Shown here: piece after piece, positions 34,563 through 45,071 of the stretch | How the letters are laid out: the number at the start of each line of letters is the position of its first letter | Position numbering within the stretch: the first letter of the stretch is position 1 | Notes under the pieces: model-generated | Database searches by the model: none | Told to the model about the DNA's origin: nothing | Seen by the model: the letters and a program-made list of their open reading frames with translations, nothing else | Assembly: GCF_018917235.1 (NCBI RefSeq) | Contig: NZ_JAHLOF010000010.1 | Coordinates: forward strand, 1-64,000 | Reading direction: 5' to 3' | Origin: Metaclostridioides mangenotii | GTDB lineage: Bacteria; Bacillota; Clostridia; Peptostreptococcales; Peptostreptococcaceae | DNA length: 64,000 nt | Position numbers and translations under genes: made by a program

Positions 34563-35429
34563 TTGGCAGGAGCAGGAATTAAAGCAATTAAGACTCGTAT
34601 GGTCAGTGTTGAAAGTACTAAGCAGATCACAAAAGCTATGGAACTGGTTTCTTCTTCTAAGCTTAGAAAAGCAAAAGAAAAAGCAGAGAGCACAGAACCA
34701 TATTTTGCGACTTTATATGATACTGTTAAAGATATCGCTGGCTCAACTAAAGTCAATAATGTTTTTATGAAACAAAGAGAAGTTAAGAATAGATGCTATG
34801 TAGTTGTTGCTGGGGATAGAGGTCTTGCTGGAGGGTATAACTCTAATGTCCTAAAGGAAGCTGCTAACCATATGGATGGCAAAAAAGAAACAGTAATAAC
34901 TATAGGTAAAAAGTCTTATGAATATTTCTCGAAAAGAGATTATAATGTAGCTGGATCAGTAGAAGCTGTAGAGGGTTGTACTTATGCAGATACATCTGAA
35001 ATATCACTAAAATTAATGGATTTATATAAGAATGGAGAAGTGGATGAAGTTTATTTTGCGTATACAAAATTCAAGTCACCACTTGTTCAGGAAGTTAAAC
35101 TTATAAAATTACTTCCGCTAGTATTTGAAGATGAAACTTCAGAAGAAATAAAAGAAGAAAAGAAATCTAGATCAAAGGTGCAATATCTGCCATCGCCAGG
35201 AAGTGTATTGAACTATATAATTCCTAATTACGTAACAGGCGTAATCTATGGAGGAATTATAGAATCTTTCGCATCAGAGCAAGGTGCAAGAAGAACTGCG
35301 ATGGAATCTGCGACAGACAACGCAAATGAAATGCTATCAGATCTTGAATTGAGTTACAATAGAGCTAGACAAACAGCCGTAACTCAAGAGATAACGGAGA
35401 TAGTTGGCGGAGTTAACGCTCTAAAATAG
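34563..35429 (+). CDS. atpG: ATP synthase F1 subunit gamma
   Basis: Central rotor shaft, 288 residues. The N-terminal helix begins Ile-Lys-Ala-Ile-Lys-Thr-Arg-Met and the C-terminal helix carries Arg-Arg-Thr-Ala-Met-Glu-Ser-Ala-Thr-Asp-Asn-Ala. The start is TTG after AAAAGGAGGT. atpD follows at 12 bases. Confidence 0.96.
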   Translation: MAGAGIKAIKTRMVSVESTKQITKAMELVSSSKLRKAKEKAESTEPYFATLYDTVKDIAGSTKVNNVFMKQREVKNRCYVVVAGDRGLAGGYNSNVLKEAANHMDGKKETVITIGKKSYEYFSKRDYNVAGSVEAVEGCTYADTSEISLKLMDLYKNGEVDEVYFAYTKFKSPLVQEVKLIKLLPLVFEDETSEEIKEEKKSRSKVQYLPSPGSVLNYIIPNYVTGVIYGGIIESFASEQGARRTAMESATDNANEMLSDLELSYNRARQTAVTQEITEIVGGVNALK

Positions 35430-35438
35430 GGAGGTTAG

Positions 35439-36839
<1,401 letters not shown>

Positions 36840-36841
36840 GT

Positions 36842-37102
36842 ATGGCTAGTAAATTTTCGCTAGAAGTAGTTACTCCTGATGAAGTTTTTTACAAGGATGA
36901 CGTGGAAATGGTTATATTTAGAACTACTGAAGGCGATAGAGCTGTTCTTAAAAATCATATTCCTTTCGTTGCCGGGCTAAAAAAAGGGGATCTACGTATA
37001 AAGATAGATGGAAATTTTAAAGACGCAAGTATCCTAGAGGGATTTGTCAATGTTCAAAAAGAGAAAACAGTAATATTGACACAATCGGCAAATTGGAAAT
37101 AA
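36842..37102 (+). CDS. atpC: ATP synthase F1 subunit epsilon, short form
   Basis: Rotor subunit joining gamma to the c-ring. Only 86 residues are encoded, corresponding to the N-terminal beta sandwich (Leu-Glu-Val-Val-Thr-Pro at the start, Asn-His-Ile-Pro-Phe-Val, and Gly-Phe-Val-Asn-Val). The usual 130–140-residue protein has a further two-helix C-terminal domain that inhibits ATP hydrolysis; it is absent here. The operon terminator begins 19 bases after the stop, so there is no room for a lost domain behind a frameshift. Naturally short epsilons exist in some other bacteria. Confidence 0.93.
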   Translation: MASKFSLEVVTPDEVFYKDDVEMVIFRTTEGDRAVLKNHIPFVAGLKKGDLRIKIDGNFKDASILEGFVNVQKEKTVILTQSANWK

Positions 37103-37121
37103 TAATTTATAAATATAAAAT

Positions 37122-37169
37122 AAAATCATCTTCTTTAAAGATAAGCTAAGGAAGATGGTTTTATTTTTT
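37122..37169 (+). terminator. Terminator of the atp operon
   Basis: AAAATCATCTTC (37122–37133) pairs with GAAGATGGTTTT (37151–37162, one G·U) and is followed by ATTTTTT. Confidence 0.88.
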
Positions 37170-37429
37170 AAAATAAGGTTAAAATTATAACTATATTTAT
37201 TATGTATTTGGAATAATGTCCTTTTAAATTTTATACTATATTTTATTTAGAAATATGTATATAAATATCGTATTATCATAAAAATGTTGAAAAATACGGA
37301 TTTATGTGGTGAAATGACAAACGAAAATCTCTTTTATTTATTGAAATTAAATTATTTGAGTGCTACGATTAAATAGGAAGTGCGCAATAATAACTGATAA
37401 AACTATAACAATAAAAAGGGGGTTTTTTA
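37170..37429. promoter_or_regulatory. Leader region and promoter of the peptide transporter gene
   Basis: TTGAAA (37341–37346), a 17-bp spacer ending TGC, and TACGAT (37364–37369) form a good extended -10 promoter about 60 bases before the start. Nothing else recognisable lies between the atp terminator and this promoter. Confidence 0.6.
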
Positions 37430-38842
37430 ATGAGTACAAATGCAAGTGTATCAAATAAACATCCGAAGGGGTTGTATATTTGCAGTTTAGCATTTACATT
37501 TGAGAGATTTGCTTATTATGGATGTAAGACGCTATTATTACTATTTTTAGCAGAGACAGTTGCAAAAGGTGGGCTAGGGCTAGACAATGCTGATGCAGCT
37601 GTTATCGCAGCAAATTTAATATCTTTTACGTATCTAGCACCAATATTTGGTGGTATGATTTGCGACAGATGGATAGGTGCTAGATACTGCGTAATGATTG
37701 GTTCTCTAATTATGGGAATAGGATATATAGTTGGGTATTTTGCAACTAGTGTTATGTGGGTTCATGCAATGATTATTTTAATATCTATTGGTACCGGATT
37801 TTTTAAAGGAAACCTTAGTGCACTTATCGGTGAGTTATACGATGATCCGAAAAGAAAAGACTCAGCTTTTTCAATATCTTATACTTTTGTAAATATTGGA
37901 GCTTTAGCTGGTTCTATGAGTATAGGTATTCTATACACGTCCGTATTTGCAACTGTTGTAGGTGGAGTAACTGTATTAGGATTTAGACAATGTTTCTTGC
38001 TTGCAGGTATTGTAACTTTACTAGGTGGGGCTATATTTACACTATTATCTCGTTATCTAGGTGATGCAGGTAAATATCCTCAAAAAGTTCTTGATAAATC
38101 AGGAAATGCAGACATATCTAAAAATAAATCAAGTAAGCCACTAACTAAAAAAGAAAGAAACAGAGTTATAGGTATATTCTTGTTATCATTCTTCTCAATA
38201 CTCTTCTGGGTATTTTACAATCAAGCAGGATCCTCTCTTGCACTATATATGAAGGACTATGTAAATATGAAAGTTGGGAGTTTTGAAATACCTATAATGT
38301 GGGTTGAGACTACATTTAATAGTGTTATGTGTATAGCTCTAGGCCCTATTATGGCTCTAATTTGGACTAAACTATCAATGAGGGAAAAAGGTGACCTAAC
38401 TATGGCTCAAAAAATGGCTCTGAGTTTTTTCTTCTTGGCAATAGGCTTTGTATTCGTGATATTAGCTGAAGTAACTAGAGGTGTAGGAGCGCCGGCAACT
38501 GTTAAAACAAGTGTAATTTGGCTGATACTATTTATAATCTTCCAGTCAACAGGAGAGATGTGTTTTTCACCTTTAGGTAACTCTCTAGTAAGTAAATTTG
38601 CACCATCTAAATATCTTTCTCTATTAATGGGTGTATGGACAGCAGCTACTTTTGTTGCTAATAAAGCATCTGGTTATGTTCAAGGAATTATTGAAAAGAT
38701 GGGTCTAATGCAAGTTTTTATTGCTATACCTATTATGCTTGTAATTGGTGTAGTAGTGATTCTTATGTTTAATAAAAAAATTACAGGCCTTCTTACTGGT
38801 GAAGATTCAGATACTGAATCTGAGAATCTTAGCGTTAATTAA
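37430..38842 (+). CDS. POT-family proton-dependent oligopeptide transporter
   Basis: Major-facilitator membrane protein importing di- and tripeptides with protons. The 470 residues form about 12–14 helices. The first helix has the proton-coupling ExxERF-type signature (Phe-Glu25-Arg26-Phe-Ala-Tyr-Tyr-Gly), and helix 4–5 carries the PTR2 motif Gly-Thr-Gly-Phe-Phe-Lys-Gly-Asn. A cytoplasmic linker rich in Lys/Ser (around 218–235) separates the two bundles. ATG after AAAAAGGGGG. It is a monocistronic unit with its own promoter and terminator. Confidence 0.93.
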   Translation: MSTNASVSNKHPKGLYICSLAFTFERFAYYGCKTLLLLFLAETVAKGGLGLDNADAAVIAANLISFTYLAPIFGGMICDRWIGARYCVMIGSLIMGIGYIVGYFATSVMWVHAMIILISIGTGFFKGNLSALIGELYDDPKRKDSAFSISYTFVNIGALAGSMSIGILYTSVFATVVGGVTVLGFRQCFLLAGIVTLLGGAIFTLLSRYLGDAGKYPQKVLDKSGNADISKNKSSKPLTKKERNRVIGIFLLSFFSILFWVFYNQAGSSLALYMKDYVNMKVGSFEIPIMWVETTFNSVMCIALGPIMALIWTKLSMREKGDLTMAQKMALSFFFLAIGFVFVILAEVTRGVGAPATVKTSVIWLILFIIFQSTGEMCFSPLGNSLVSKFAPSKYLSLLMGVWTAATFVANKASGYVQGIIEKMGLMQVFIAIPIMLVIGVVVILMFNKKITGLLTGEDSDTESENLSVN

Positions 38843-39177
38843 TTTTTAATAAAAAATTATAATGATTAAAGCAAGAAATTCTAAATAGAATCAAATACAA
38901 ATTAAGTTCAAACTAGAGAAATTTTTTAGTTATAAAAAGTATAAGATCATATAAAGATAAGGATGTCATACGGTAATTTAAACTACTTATGGCATCCTTT
39001 GTATTTTTAAAGTCCACTATATAGAAAATTATTGGCAGTATAAGGTATAATTTAAATGTGGAGTAACATAAAAATTGCAAAATGGCAAAGAATATAAATA
39101 TTTAAAATGTTTAGATAAATTATATTATTTTGTAGTATAATGTTATAAAGCAAATAAAACATATGGAGTAGTAACAG
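38843..39177. other. Gene-free gap with terminator
   Basis: Apart from the hairpin at 38959–38999 and an isolated TATAAT (39136–39141) that may drive acpS, nothing is recognisable here. Confidence 0.5.
38959..39008 (+). terminator. Terminator after the peptide transporter
   Basis: AAGGATGTCATA (38959–38970) pairs with TATGGCATCCTT (38988–38999, one T·G) and T-rich sequence follows. Confidence 0.75.
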
Positions 39178-39558
39178 ATGAATATACTTGATATAGGAAC
39201 AGATATTGTTGAAATTGGTAGATTAGCCAAAGCAATTGAAAAAAATGAGAGGTTCTTAAAGAGAATATTTACTAAAAAAGAAATAGAACTTTTTAAGTCA
39301 AATGGATATAAACCTCATAGTATAGCAGGTAATTTTGCTGCAAAAGAGGCTATTAGCAAGGCTCTTGGGACTGGAATTAGAGGATTTAACTTCAAAGATA
39401 TAGAAGTACTTAGAAATGAAGATGGAAAGCCGATGGTTAAAACGTATAATAATCTAGATAAAATTTGCATAGATTATAATGTTTTAGAAATTAAAGTTTC
39501 GATTTCCCACTGTAAAGAATACGCTGTAGCCAATGCAATTGTAATTTTAAAGAACTAG
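39178..39558 (+). CDS. acpS: Holo-acyl carrier protein synthase
   Basis: Transfers 4'-phosphopantetheine from CoA to acyl carrier protein. The 126 residues contain the magnesium ligands Asp9 (Gly-Thr-Asp-Ile-Val) and Glu57 in Phe-Ala-Ala-Lys-Glu-Ala, and the Ser-Ile-Ser-His motif near the C-terminus. It opens a run acpS–CBS–gerS–alr–mazE–mazF with short gaps, the order I recall for C. difficile. Confidence 0.95.
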   Translation: MNILDIGTDIVEIGRLAKAIEKNERFLKRIFTKKEIELFKSNGYKPHSIAGNFAAKEAISKALGTGIRGFNFKDIEVLRNEDGKPMVKTYNNLDKICIDYNVLEIKVSISHCKEYAVANAIVILKN

Positions 39559-39570
39559 GGGTGATTTCAT

Positions 39571-40029
39571 ATGAATAAAACAGCAAAAGAAGTGATGACT
39601 ACTGACGTTATAGTAGCAAAAGAAGAAGATAGTATTGCAGATGTTGCAAAGCTTCTTATTGAGGAAAGAATTGGTGGACTTCCAGTAATAAACTCTGAAA
39701 ATAAGGTAGTAGGTATAATTTCTGAAACAGATATTATTAAAAAGGAAAAGTACATTGAACCTCCGATGTTTGTTAATCTGCTTGAAGGAATAATTTTTTT
39801 AGATGATATAAGAAAGATGGAAAATGACATAAAAAAAGTAGCAGCTTATAAGGTAGAAGATTTAATGTCAAAAGATATTATAATGGTCAACGAAAATGAT
39901 TCTTTTGATTATGTGGCAAATATCATGATTAAAAAATCTATAAACCGAGTACCCGTGGTAGATAACGACAGTAAACTAAAAGGCATAATTTGTAGATACG
40001 ATATAATAAAGGCATTATATAATGAATAA
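39571..40029 (+). CDS. Paired CBS-domain protein
   Basis: The 152 residues are two CBS motifs (about 7–60 and 90–150) with the usual Val-Met-Thr-x-Asp-Val and Leu-Met-Ser-Lys-Asp-Ile starts and no attached catalytic domain. Such stand-alone Bateman modules bind adenine nucleotides and act as energy sensors; the partner is unknown. ATG after AGGGGTG, 12 bases after acpS. Confidence 0.9.
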   Translation: MNKTAKEVMTTDVIVAKEEDSIADVAKLLIEERIGGLPVINSENKVVGIISETDIIKKEKYIEPPMFVNLLEGIIFLDDIRKMENDIKKVAAYKVEDLMSKDIIMVNENDSFDYVANIMIKKSINRVPVVDNDSKLKGIICRYDIIKALYNE

Positions 40030-40049
40030 ACTTTATTAGGGGGAATTAT

Positions 40050-40637
40050 GTGAAAAAGAAGTGGACTATTTTAGGTATTATGTTTTTGGCGATGGTTATA
40101 ATCATTATAGGTTGCCAAAAGAGAGCGTCCACAAAAGAAGAAGTGTATAAAGATTTTCAAAATAAAATTTATACAATGAATGAGTACACATGTAAAGCAA
40201 AGGTAAAGGTGGTAGGAAATAAAAGTCCTCATGAGTATGAATATATTCACTCATACAAAAAGACGGACAATTATAGACTAGAAGTTATCTCACCAGAACA
40301 TGTTAAAGGTAAAACCATCGAGTACAAGGGCGATAAAATCTTAGTAAAGAACCCAGAGATCGACGACTTGGTAGAACTTCCTAATGCTGGTAAAAACAAT
40401 CAGTATCTTTTTATAGGTGATTTTATAAAAAATTACCTTAAAAATGAGGAAGTAAATATGAAGTTAAAGAATGGTGATTTAGTGCTAGAGACAAATATAC
40501 CAGGTGATATGAAGTATTTTAATAAACAACTCCTGTATATAAATTCAGAAACTAAATTTCCAGAAAAAATGGAGATCTTAGACATTGAAGGGACTCCTAG
40601 GTTTATAGTTGACTATAAAGAATTTAAATTCAAATGA
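40050..40637 (+). CDS. gerS: GerS-like germination lipoprotein
   Basis: Lipoprotein of 195 residues: basic N-terminus, hydrophobic core and lipobox Ile-Ile-Gly-Cys22. The mature part is a beta-rich LolA/outer-membrane-lipoprotein-sorting-like fold. The identification rests on size, lipobox and the position directly upstream of alr, which is where C. difficile has gerS; there GerS supports the CwlD amidase in making the muramic-lactam cortex needed for germination. The GTG start follows TAGGGGGA. If wrong, it is still an exported lipoprotein. Confidence 0.78.
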   Translation: MKKKWTILGIMFLAMVIIIIGCQKRASTKEEVYKDFQNKIYTMNEYTCKAKVKVVGNKSPHEYEYIHSYKKTDNYRLEVISPEHVKGKTIEYKGDKILVKNPEIDDLVELPNAGKNNQYLFIGDFIKNYLKNEEVNMKLKNGDLVLETNIPGDMKYFNKQLLYINSETKFPEKMEILDIEGTPRFIVDYKEFKFK

Positions 40638-40653
40638 TGATGGGGGTTTGATT

Positions 40654-41811
40654 ATGAAAAAAACAGTAGCACCTACTTGGGTGGAAGTAAACCTAGACAA
40701 CTTGAGATATAACTTAGCGGGAATTAAAAAACTTATCAAAAAAGATGTTAAAATATGCTGTATATTAAAAGCTGACTCATATTCGTGTGGATCAGTAGAG
40801 ATAGCAGAAGCACTTGAAAAAGAAAATGTAGATTACTTTGCTGTTGCTAGACCTGAAGAGGGAGTAGAGTTGAGACAAAATGGTGTGACAACACCAATAC
40901 TTGTGTTGGGGTATACTACTGAAGAAAGTATAAAAGAAGCTGTTTCTGCAAATTTGACATTAACAGTATATAAAAGTGAAATAGCAGAGAAAATAGCCGA
41001 AGTTGCCTCTAGTTTAGGTATAAAAGCTAAGATTCATGTAAAGATAGATTCTGGTATGAATAGAATAGGTTTTAAGCCGAATGAACAATCAATTGATGAA
41101 ATAGCAAAAATAAGTAAATTGGATAATATAGAACTTGAAGGACTGTATACGCACTTTGCGACTGCTGATGAGACTGATAAGACTAAGACAAAAGAGCAAC
41201 TTAAAAATTACATGTCTGTAGTGGAAGGATTAAAAGCAAAAGGGGTAAGTGCACCTATAGAGCATGTATCAAATAGCGCAGCTACTATTGATTTACCTGA
41301 GGCAAATTTCAATATGGTAAGACCGGGAATAATGCTGTACGGCCACTATCCATCAGATGAAGTTTTTAAAGATAGAATAGAGCTTAGACCTGTACTTAAG
41401 TTTAAATCTACAATTACGAACATTAAGAGGGTGGAAAAGGGTGACGGTATAAGTTATGGATTTACTTATATAGCTGAAAAACCTGAAACAGTAGCGACTG
41501 TTGCAGTTGGCTATGCAGATGGATTTACTAGACTACAAAAAAATGCAAAAGTTTTAATAAAAGATCAAATGTGTGATGTAGTTGGTAGAATTTGTATGGA
41601 TCAACTTATGGTAAGAATAGACAAAGATTTAGACATAAAAGTTGGCGATGAGGTTATACTATTTGGAGAAGGTGAAGCAACCGCAGAGAGAATAGCTAAA
41701 GATTTAGGTACTATAAACTACGAAGTTCTGTGTATGGTATCAAGAAGAGTTGATAGAGTATACATGGAAAATAATAGAATTGCCAAAGTGACTAGTTATT
41801 TGTTAAAATAG
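40654..41811 (+). CDS. alr: Alanine racemase
   Basis: PLP enzyme making D-alanine for peptidoglycan. The 385 residues include the PLP lysine Lys39 and the opposing catalytic Tyr268 in Ile-Ser-Tyr-Gly, as well as the C-terminal beta domain. The sequence after the lysine reads Lys-Ala-Asp-Ser-Tyr-Ser-Cys-Gly where nearly all Alr proteins have Lys-Ala-Asp/Asn-Ala-Tyr-Gly-His-Gly. The rest strongly resembles C. difficile Alr2. ATG 40654 follows ATGGGGG; upstream in-frame starts lie inside gerS. Confidence 0.95.
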   Translation: MKKTVAPTWVEVNLDNLRYNLAGIKKLIKKDVKICCILKADSYSCGSVEIAEALEKENVDYFAVARPEEGVELRQNGVTTPILVLGYTTEESIKEAVSANLTLTVYKSEIAEKIAEVASSLGIKAKIHVKIDSGMNRIGFKPNEQSIDEIAKISKLDNIELEGLYTHFATADETDKTKTKEQLKNYMSVVEGLKAKGVSAPIEHVSNSAATIDLPEANFNMVRPGIMLYGHYPSDEVFKDRIELRPVLKFKSTITNIKRVEKGDGISYGFTYIAEKPETVATVAVGYADGFTRLQKNAKVLIKDQMCDVVGRICMDQLMVRIDKDLDIKVGDEVILFGEGEATAERIAKDLGTINYEVLCMVSRRVDRVYMENNRIAKVTSYLLK

Positions 41812-41841
41812 GTTATAAAGTATATTCTGGGAGGCGATTTT

Positions 41842-42129
41842 GTGCAAGATAACTATAATGAAAAAATTGAATTTACTCTACCTGATTCTCTTATAACTGA
41901 AGTTGATACAATAGTTCAGTTGGAGAATACTAATAGAGAAGATTTTGCAAAAGCAGCTTTTCAGTTCTATATAACTCAGAAAAAAAGGATTTTTTCAAAT
42001 GAATCGATGAAAGCGGGTTATAAAGAAATGGGTCAAATTAATTTATCTTTAGCAGAACTTGGAATGACAATAGAAGTTTTATCTTCCGACGAAAAAGATG
42101 AGGGGGAGATTGCTAAAGGTGAGTACTAA
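41842..42129 (+). CDS. mazE: MazE/NdoAI-type antitoxin
   Basis: A 95-residue ribbon–helix–helix protein that should repress its own promoter and neutralise MazF. The N-terminal half has the beta strand Glu-Phe-Thr-Leu-Pro and the helices of the CopG-like fold; the C-terminal half is the acidic toxin-binding part. The start is GTG after GGGAGGCG. The reading frame overlaps mazF by 11 bases, giving translational coupling. Confidence 0.9.
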   Translation: MQDNYNEKIEFTLPDSLITEVDTIVQLENTNREDFAKAAFQFYITQKKRIFSNESMKAGYKEMGQINLSLAELGMTIEVLSSDEKDEGEIAKGEY

Positions 42130-42484
42130 TAATAATGATATAAAGCGTGGGGATTTGTACTACGCAGATTTAAGTCCAGTAATTGGATCGGAACAAGGGG
42201 GAGTAAGACCCGTTTTAATTGTACAAAATGATGTCGGTAACAAATACAGCCCTACTGTGATAGTATCAGCTATAACTTCGCAGATAAACAAGGCAAAATT
42301 ACCTACGCATGTTGAAATTAGTTCTAATGAATATGGACTTAATAAGGATTCAGTAATTTTATTGGAGCAGATAAGAACGATAGACAAAAAAAGATTAAGA
42401 GAAAAAATTGGTTGCCTTGATGAAGATATGATGATGAAGGTTGAAGCTGGTCTTCAGATAAGTCTAGGGCTATTTGTTCTATAA
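42119..42484 (+). CDS. mazF: MazF/NdoA endoribonuclease toxin
   Basis: Sequence-specific mRNA interferase of the PemK/MazF fold, 121 residues. It has the family start [10 protein letters not shown], then [11 protein letters not shown], and the Thr/Gln-Ile-Arg-Thr-Ile-Asp-Lys segment shared with B. subtilis NdoA. GTG 42119 is chosen because GGGGGAG and AAAGG lie ahead. It is in the chromosomal alr–mazEF setting common to Firmicutes, so it is a resident system rather than a mobile one. Confidence 0.95.
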   Translation: MSTNNNDIKRGDLYYADLSPVIGSEQGGVRPVLIVQNDVGNKYSPTVIVSAITSQINKAKLPTHVEISSNEYGLNKDSVILLEQIRTIDKKRLREKIGCLDEDMMMKVEAGLQISLGLFVL

Positions 42485-42499
42485 ACTAGAATTTATCGT

Positions 42500-42529
42500 A
42501 GAGTCTTAACAATGTTGAGGCTCTTTTTT
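42500..42529 (+). terminator. Terminator after mazF
   Basis: AGAGTCTTAAC (42500–42510) pairs with GTTGAGGCTCT (42514–42524) around a 3-nt loop, followed by TTTTT. Confidence 0.87.
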
Positions 42530-42724
42530 AGGTCATTAGTAAATAATTATAAATATGTAAAAGAATCCCTGATAATAATATGTTAATGGAATAAAAAAAC
42601 GATCTGTTTTAGCTATTACTTGGAATTTGTATTTCAGCATATATTTTGAAAATTTAAGTAAATAATATTATAATGATACTATATGTTACAAATTGAAAAA
42701 AACATAAAAAAAATAATTCAAAAG

Positions 42725-42733
42725 TGATATAAT
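42725..42733 (+). promoter_or_regulatory. Extended -10 promoter of the transketolase pair
   Basis: TGA followed by TATAAT (42728–42733), 45 bases ahead of the start; there is no good -35. Confidence 0.5.
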
Positions 42734-42777
42734 AGTAAGGAATTGACAAACATTAATAATTTAAGGGAGGTAATCGA

Positions 42778-43605
42778 ATGAGAGACCATAAAGGATTAAA
42801 TGAGCGCGCATGTACTATTAGAAAAGATATAGTTACGATGGTTCATGACGCTAAATCAGGACATCCAGGGGGGTCACTATCAGCAGTTGAAATTCTTACT
42901 GCTCTATATTTTGATGAAATGAATATAGATTCCTCAAAGCCTAAGATGGAAGATAGAGATAGATTTGTATTATCAAAAGGACATGCAGCCCCTGCTCTTT
43001 ATGCAGTTTTAGCTGAGAAGGGCTACTTTGATAAAGAGGAGTTAAATGGACTAAGAAAAATAGGCAGAATGTTGCAAGGGCATCCTGATATGAAAGGGAC
43101 GCCTGGAGTTGAGATATCTACAGGATCTTTAGGACAAGGATTTTCAGCAGCTTGTGGTATGGCTATGGCCTCAAAATTAGATAATGCACCGTGGAATATA
43201 TATGCTTTACTTGGTGATGGAGAGATCCAAGAAGGTATAGTTTGGGAAGCAGCCATGAGTGCAGCCCACTATAAACTAGATAACATGGTTGTATTTTTAG
43301 ATAACAACGGACTTCAAATAGATGGAAATATTGAAGATGTTATGGACGTAGGATCGATAGTAAATAAATTTAAGTCGTTCGGATGGAATGTGATAGAAAT
43401 AGATGGTCATGATTTTGATCAAATATTTGCAGCATTAGATATGGCAAGATCAACAGTCGACAAGCCTACTATGATAGTTGCCAAAACTATAAAAGGTAAA
43501 GGCGTATCTTTTATGGAAGATCAAGCAGGATGGCATGGCAAAGCGCCAAACGATGAAGAGCTTGAAAGAGCACTTGCGGAGTTAGGAGGTAACGACAATG
43601 AGTAA
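42778..43605 (+). CDS. tkt: Transketolase, N-terminal (thiamine diphosphate) subunit
   Basis: Half of a split transketolase of the pentose phosphate pathway. The 275 residues contain the ThDP-binding Gly-Asp-Gly-Glu-Ile-Gln-Glu-Gly motif near 145–152 and the Lys-Gly-His-Ala segment near 63–66. The partner subunit follows with an 8-base overlap. ATG after AAGGGAGGT. Split transketolases are common in clostridia and archaea. Confidence 0.94.
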   Translation: MRDHKGLNERACTIRKDIVTMVHDAKSGHPGGSLSAVEILTALYFDEMNIDSSKPKMEDRDRFVLSKGHAAPALYAVLAEKGYFDKEELNGLRKIGRMLQGHPDMKGTPGVEISTGSLGQGFSAACGMAMASKLDNAPWNIYALLGDGEIQEGIVWEAAMSAAHYKLDNMVVFLDNNGLQIDGNIEDVMDVGSIVNKFKSFGWNVIEIDGHDFDQIFAALDMARSTVDKPTMIVAKTIKGKGVSFMEDQAGWHGKAPNDEELERALAELGGNDNE

Positions 43606-44530
43606 AATAGCTACAAGAGAAGCATATGGTAAAGCTTTAGTAAAATTAGGGCAAACAAATGATAATGTAGTGGTTTTAGATGCAGATTTATCTAAATCAA
43701 CTAAAACTCACGACTTTAAAATAGAATTTCCAGAAAGATTTTTCAATATGGGGATAGCGGAGCAAAACTTAATTGGGGCAGCTTGCGGGCTATCTACAAC
43801 TGGTAAAATACCTTTTGCAAGCACATTTGCTATGTTTGCAACTGGAAGAGCATATGAAATAATAAGAAACTCAGTATGTTATCCAAAATTAAACGTAAAA
43901 GTTTGTGCTACACATGCAGGACTTACTGTAGGAGAAGACGGTGCTTCACATCAAAGCATTGAAGACATAGCTTTGATGAGAGTTATACCTAACATGACTG
44001 TATTAGTTCCAGCAGATGCTGAGGAGACTGAGCAAATGATATTTGCAGCAGCTGACTATAATGGACCAGTATATGTTAGATTAGGTAGAAGTGCGGTACC
44101 TACTATATTTGATGAGAACTATAAATTCGAAATAGGAAAAGGGACTGTTATCAAAGATGGAGAAGATGTAACTATTATAGCTTGTGGTATTATGGTTAGT
44201 GAAGCTCTAGATGCGCAGGATAAGCTTGCATCAGAAGGAATAAGTGCAAGAGTAGTCAATATGTCTACTATTAAACCTATTGATAAAGAGTTAATATTAG
44301 AATCAGCTAAAAAGACAAAAATAATCGTAACAGTAGAAGAACATAGTGTTATAGGTGGACTTGGATCTGCTGTTAGTGAAGTGGTTTCTGAGGAGTCACC
44401 TGTATGTGTTAAAAAGGTAGGAGTTAAAGATACTTTTGGAGAATCAGGTACACCCGCTGAATTACTTAAAAAATATGGCTTAACTTCTGATGATATAGTA
44501 AATACAGTAAAAGAGGCCTTAAATAATTAA
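43598..44530 (+). CDS. tkt: Transketolase, C-terminal (pyrimidine-binding) subunit
   Basis: The 310 residues cover the pyrimidine-binding domain, with the ThDP-activating Glu in Asn-Met-Gly-Ile-Ala-Glu-Gln-Asn near 47–54 and [13 protein letters not shown] near 106–118, then the C-terminal domain. Together with the upstream gene it makes one complete enzyme. Confidence 0.94.
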   Translation: MSKIATREAYGKALVKLGQTNDNVVVLDADLSKSTKTHDFKIEFPERFFNMGIAEQNLIGAACGLSTTGKIPFASTFAMFATGRAYEIIRNSVCYPKLNVKVCATHAGLTVGEDGASHQSIEDIALMRVIPNMTVLVPADAEETEQMIFAAADYNGPVYVRLGRSAVPTIFDENYKFEIGKGTVIKDGEDVTIIACGIMVSEALDAQDKLASEGISARVVNMSTIKPIDKELILESAKKTKIIVTVEEHSVIGGLGSAVSEVVSEESPVCVKKVGVKDTFGESGTPAELLKKYGLTSDDIVNTVKEALNN

Positions 44531-44598
44531 TTTTTATAATTATTCAATTAAAGCCATAAACGTAATGGAATTTAAAAATTTAAGTTATTAAAATGTAG

Positions 44599-44648
44599 AA
44601 AGTACTTTACTTCGATATTTATATTGTTGTGAAGTGCTTTTTTTATTT
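44599..44648 (+). terminator. Terminator after tkt
   Basis: AAAGTACTTTAC (44599–44610) pairs with GTGAAGTGCTTT (44629–44640, two wobble pairs) and runs into T's. Confidence 0.82.
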
Positions 44649-44961
44649 AGTAAATATAGGACAAAAGAAATATATGAAAAATTAAATTTATTATAATTAA
44701 AAATTAAAAGCTTAGACTTAATTTTAAAGGAGTTAATACTATAATATAGAAGGATAATATATAGAGATATATAAGAACTAATTATTTTTAATACTTAATT
44801 CTAATCTTTAAAATATGAAAAAAAATAATCAGAATTGATTATTTCAAGTCATTTATATAAAATACCTTATTTTAGTTTGAAAATTAAAATAAAATGTTAA
44901 TTATAAGCTAAATAAATAGGGTTTTTGTTAAAAATAGATTAAATGATTGCATTTTGAAATC

Positions 44962-44990
44962 TTGCTTAGAGAATGGAATTATTATATAAT
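44962..44990 (+). promoter_or_regulatory. Promoter of the YkvI-like gene
   Basis: TTGCTT (44962–44967), 17-bp spacer, consensus TATAAT (44985–44990), leader about 75 nt. Confidence 0.68.
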
Positions 44991-45071
44991 TAAAAAAACA
45001 TTATAAAGTCAGAAAATTTCTAATTTTTAGGCTTTTAGAGTGGAGCAAAATGTTTTAGAGGGGGGTACATT

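Larger units (their letters stand above)
44531..45071. other. Gene-free AT-rich gap between tkt and the YkvI-like gene
   Basis: The stretch holds the tkt terminator (44599–44648), a 9-bp-arm inverted repeat AAATAATCA/TGATTATTT (44823–44844) with a 4-nt loop and no T run, and the promoter at 44962–44990. The remaining ~300 bases have no recognised gene or RNA. Confidence 0.5.
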
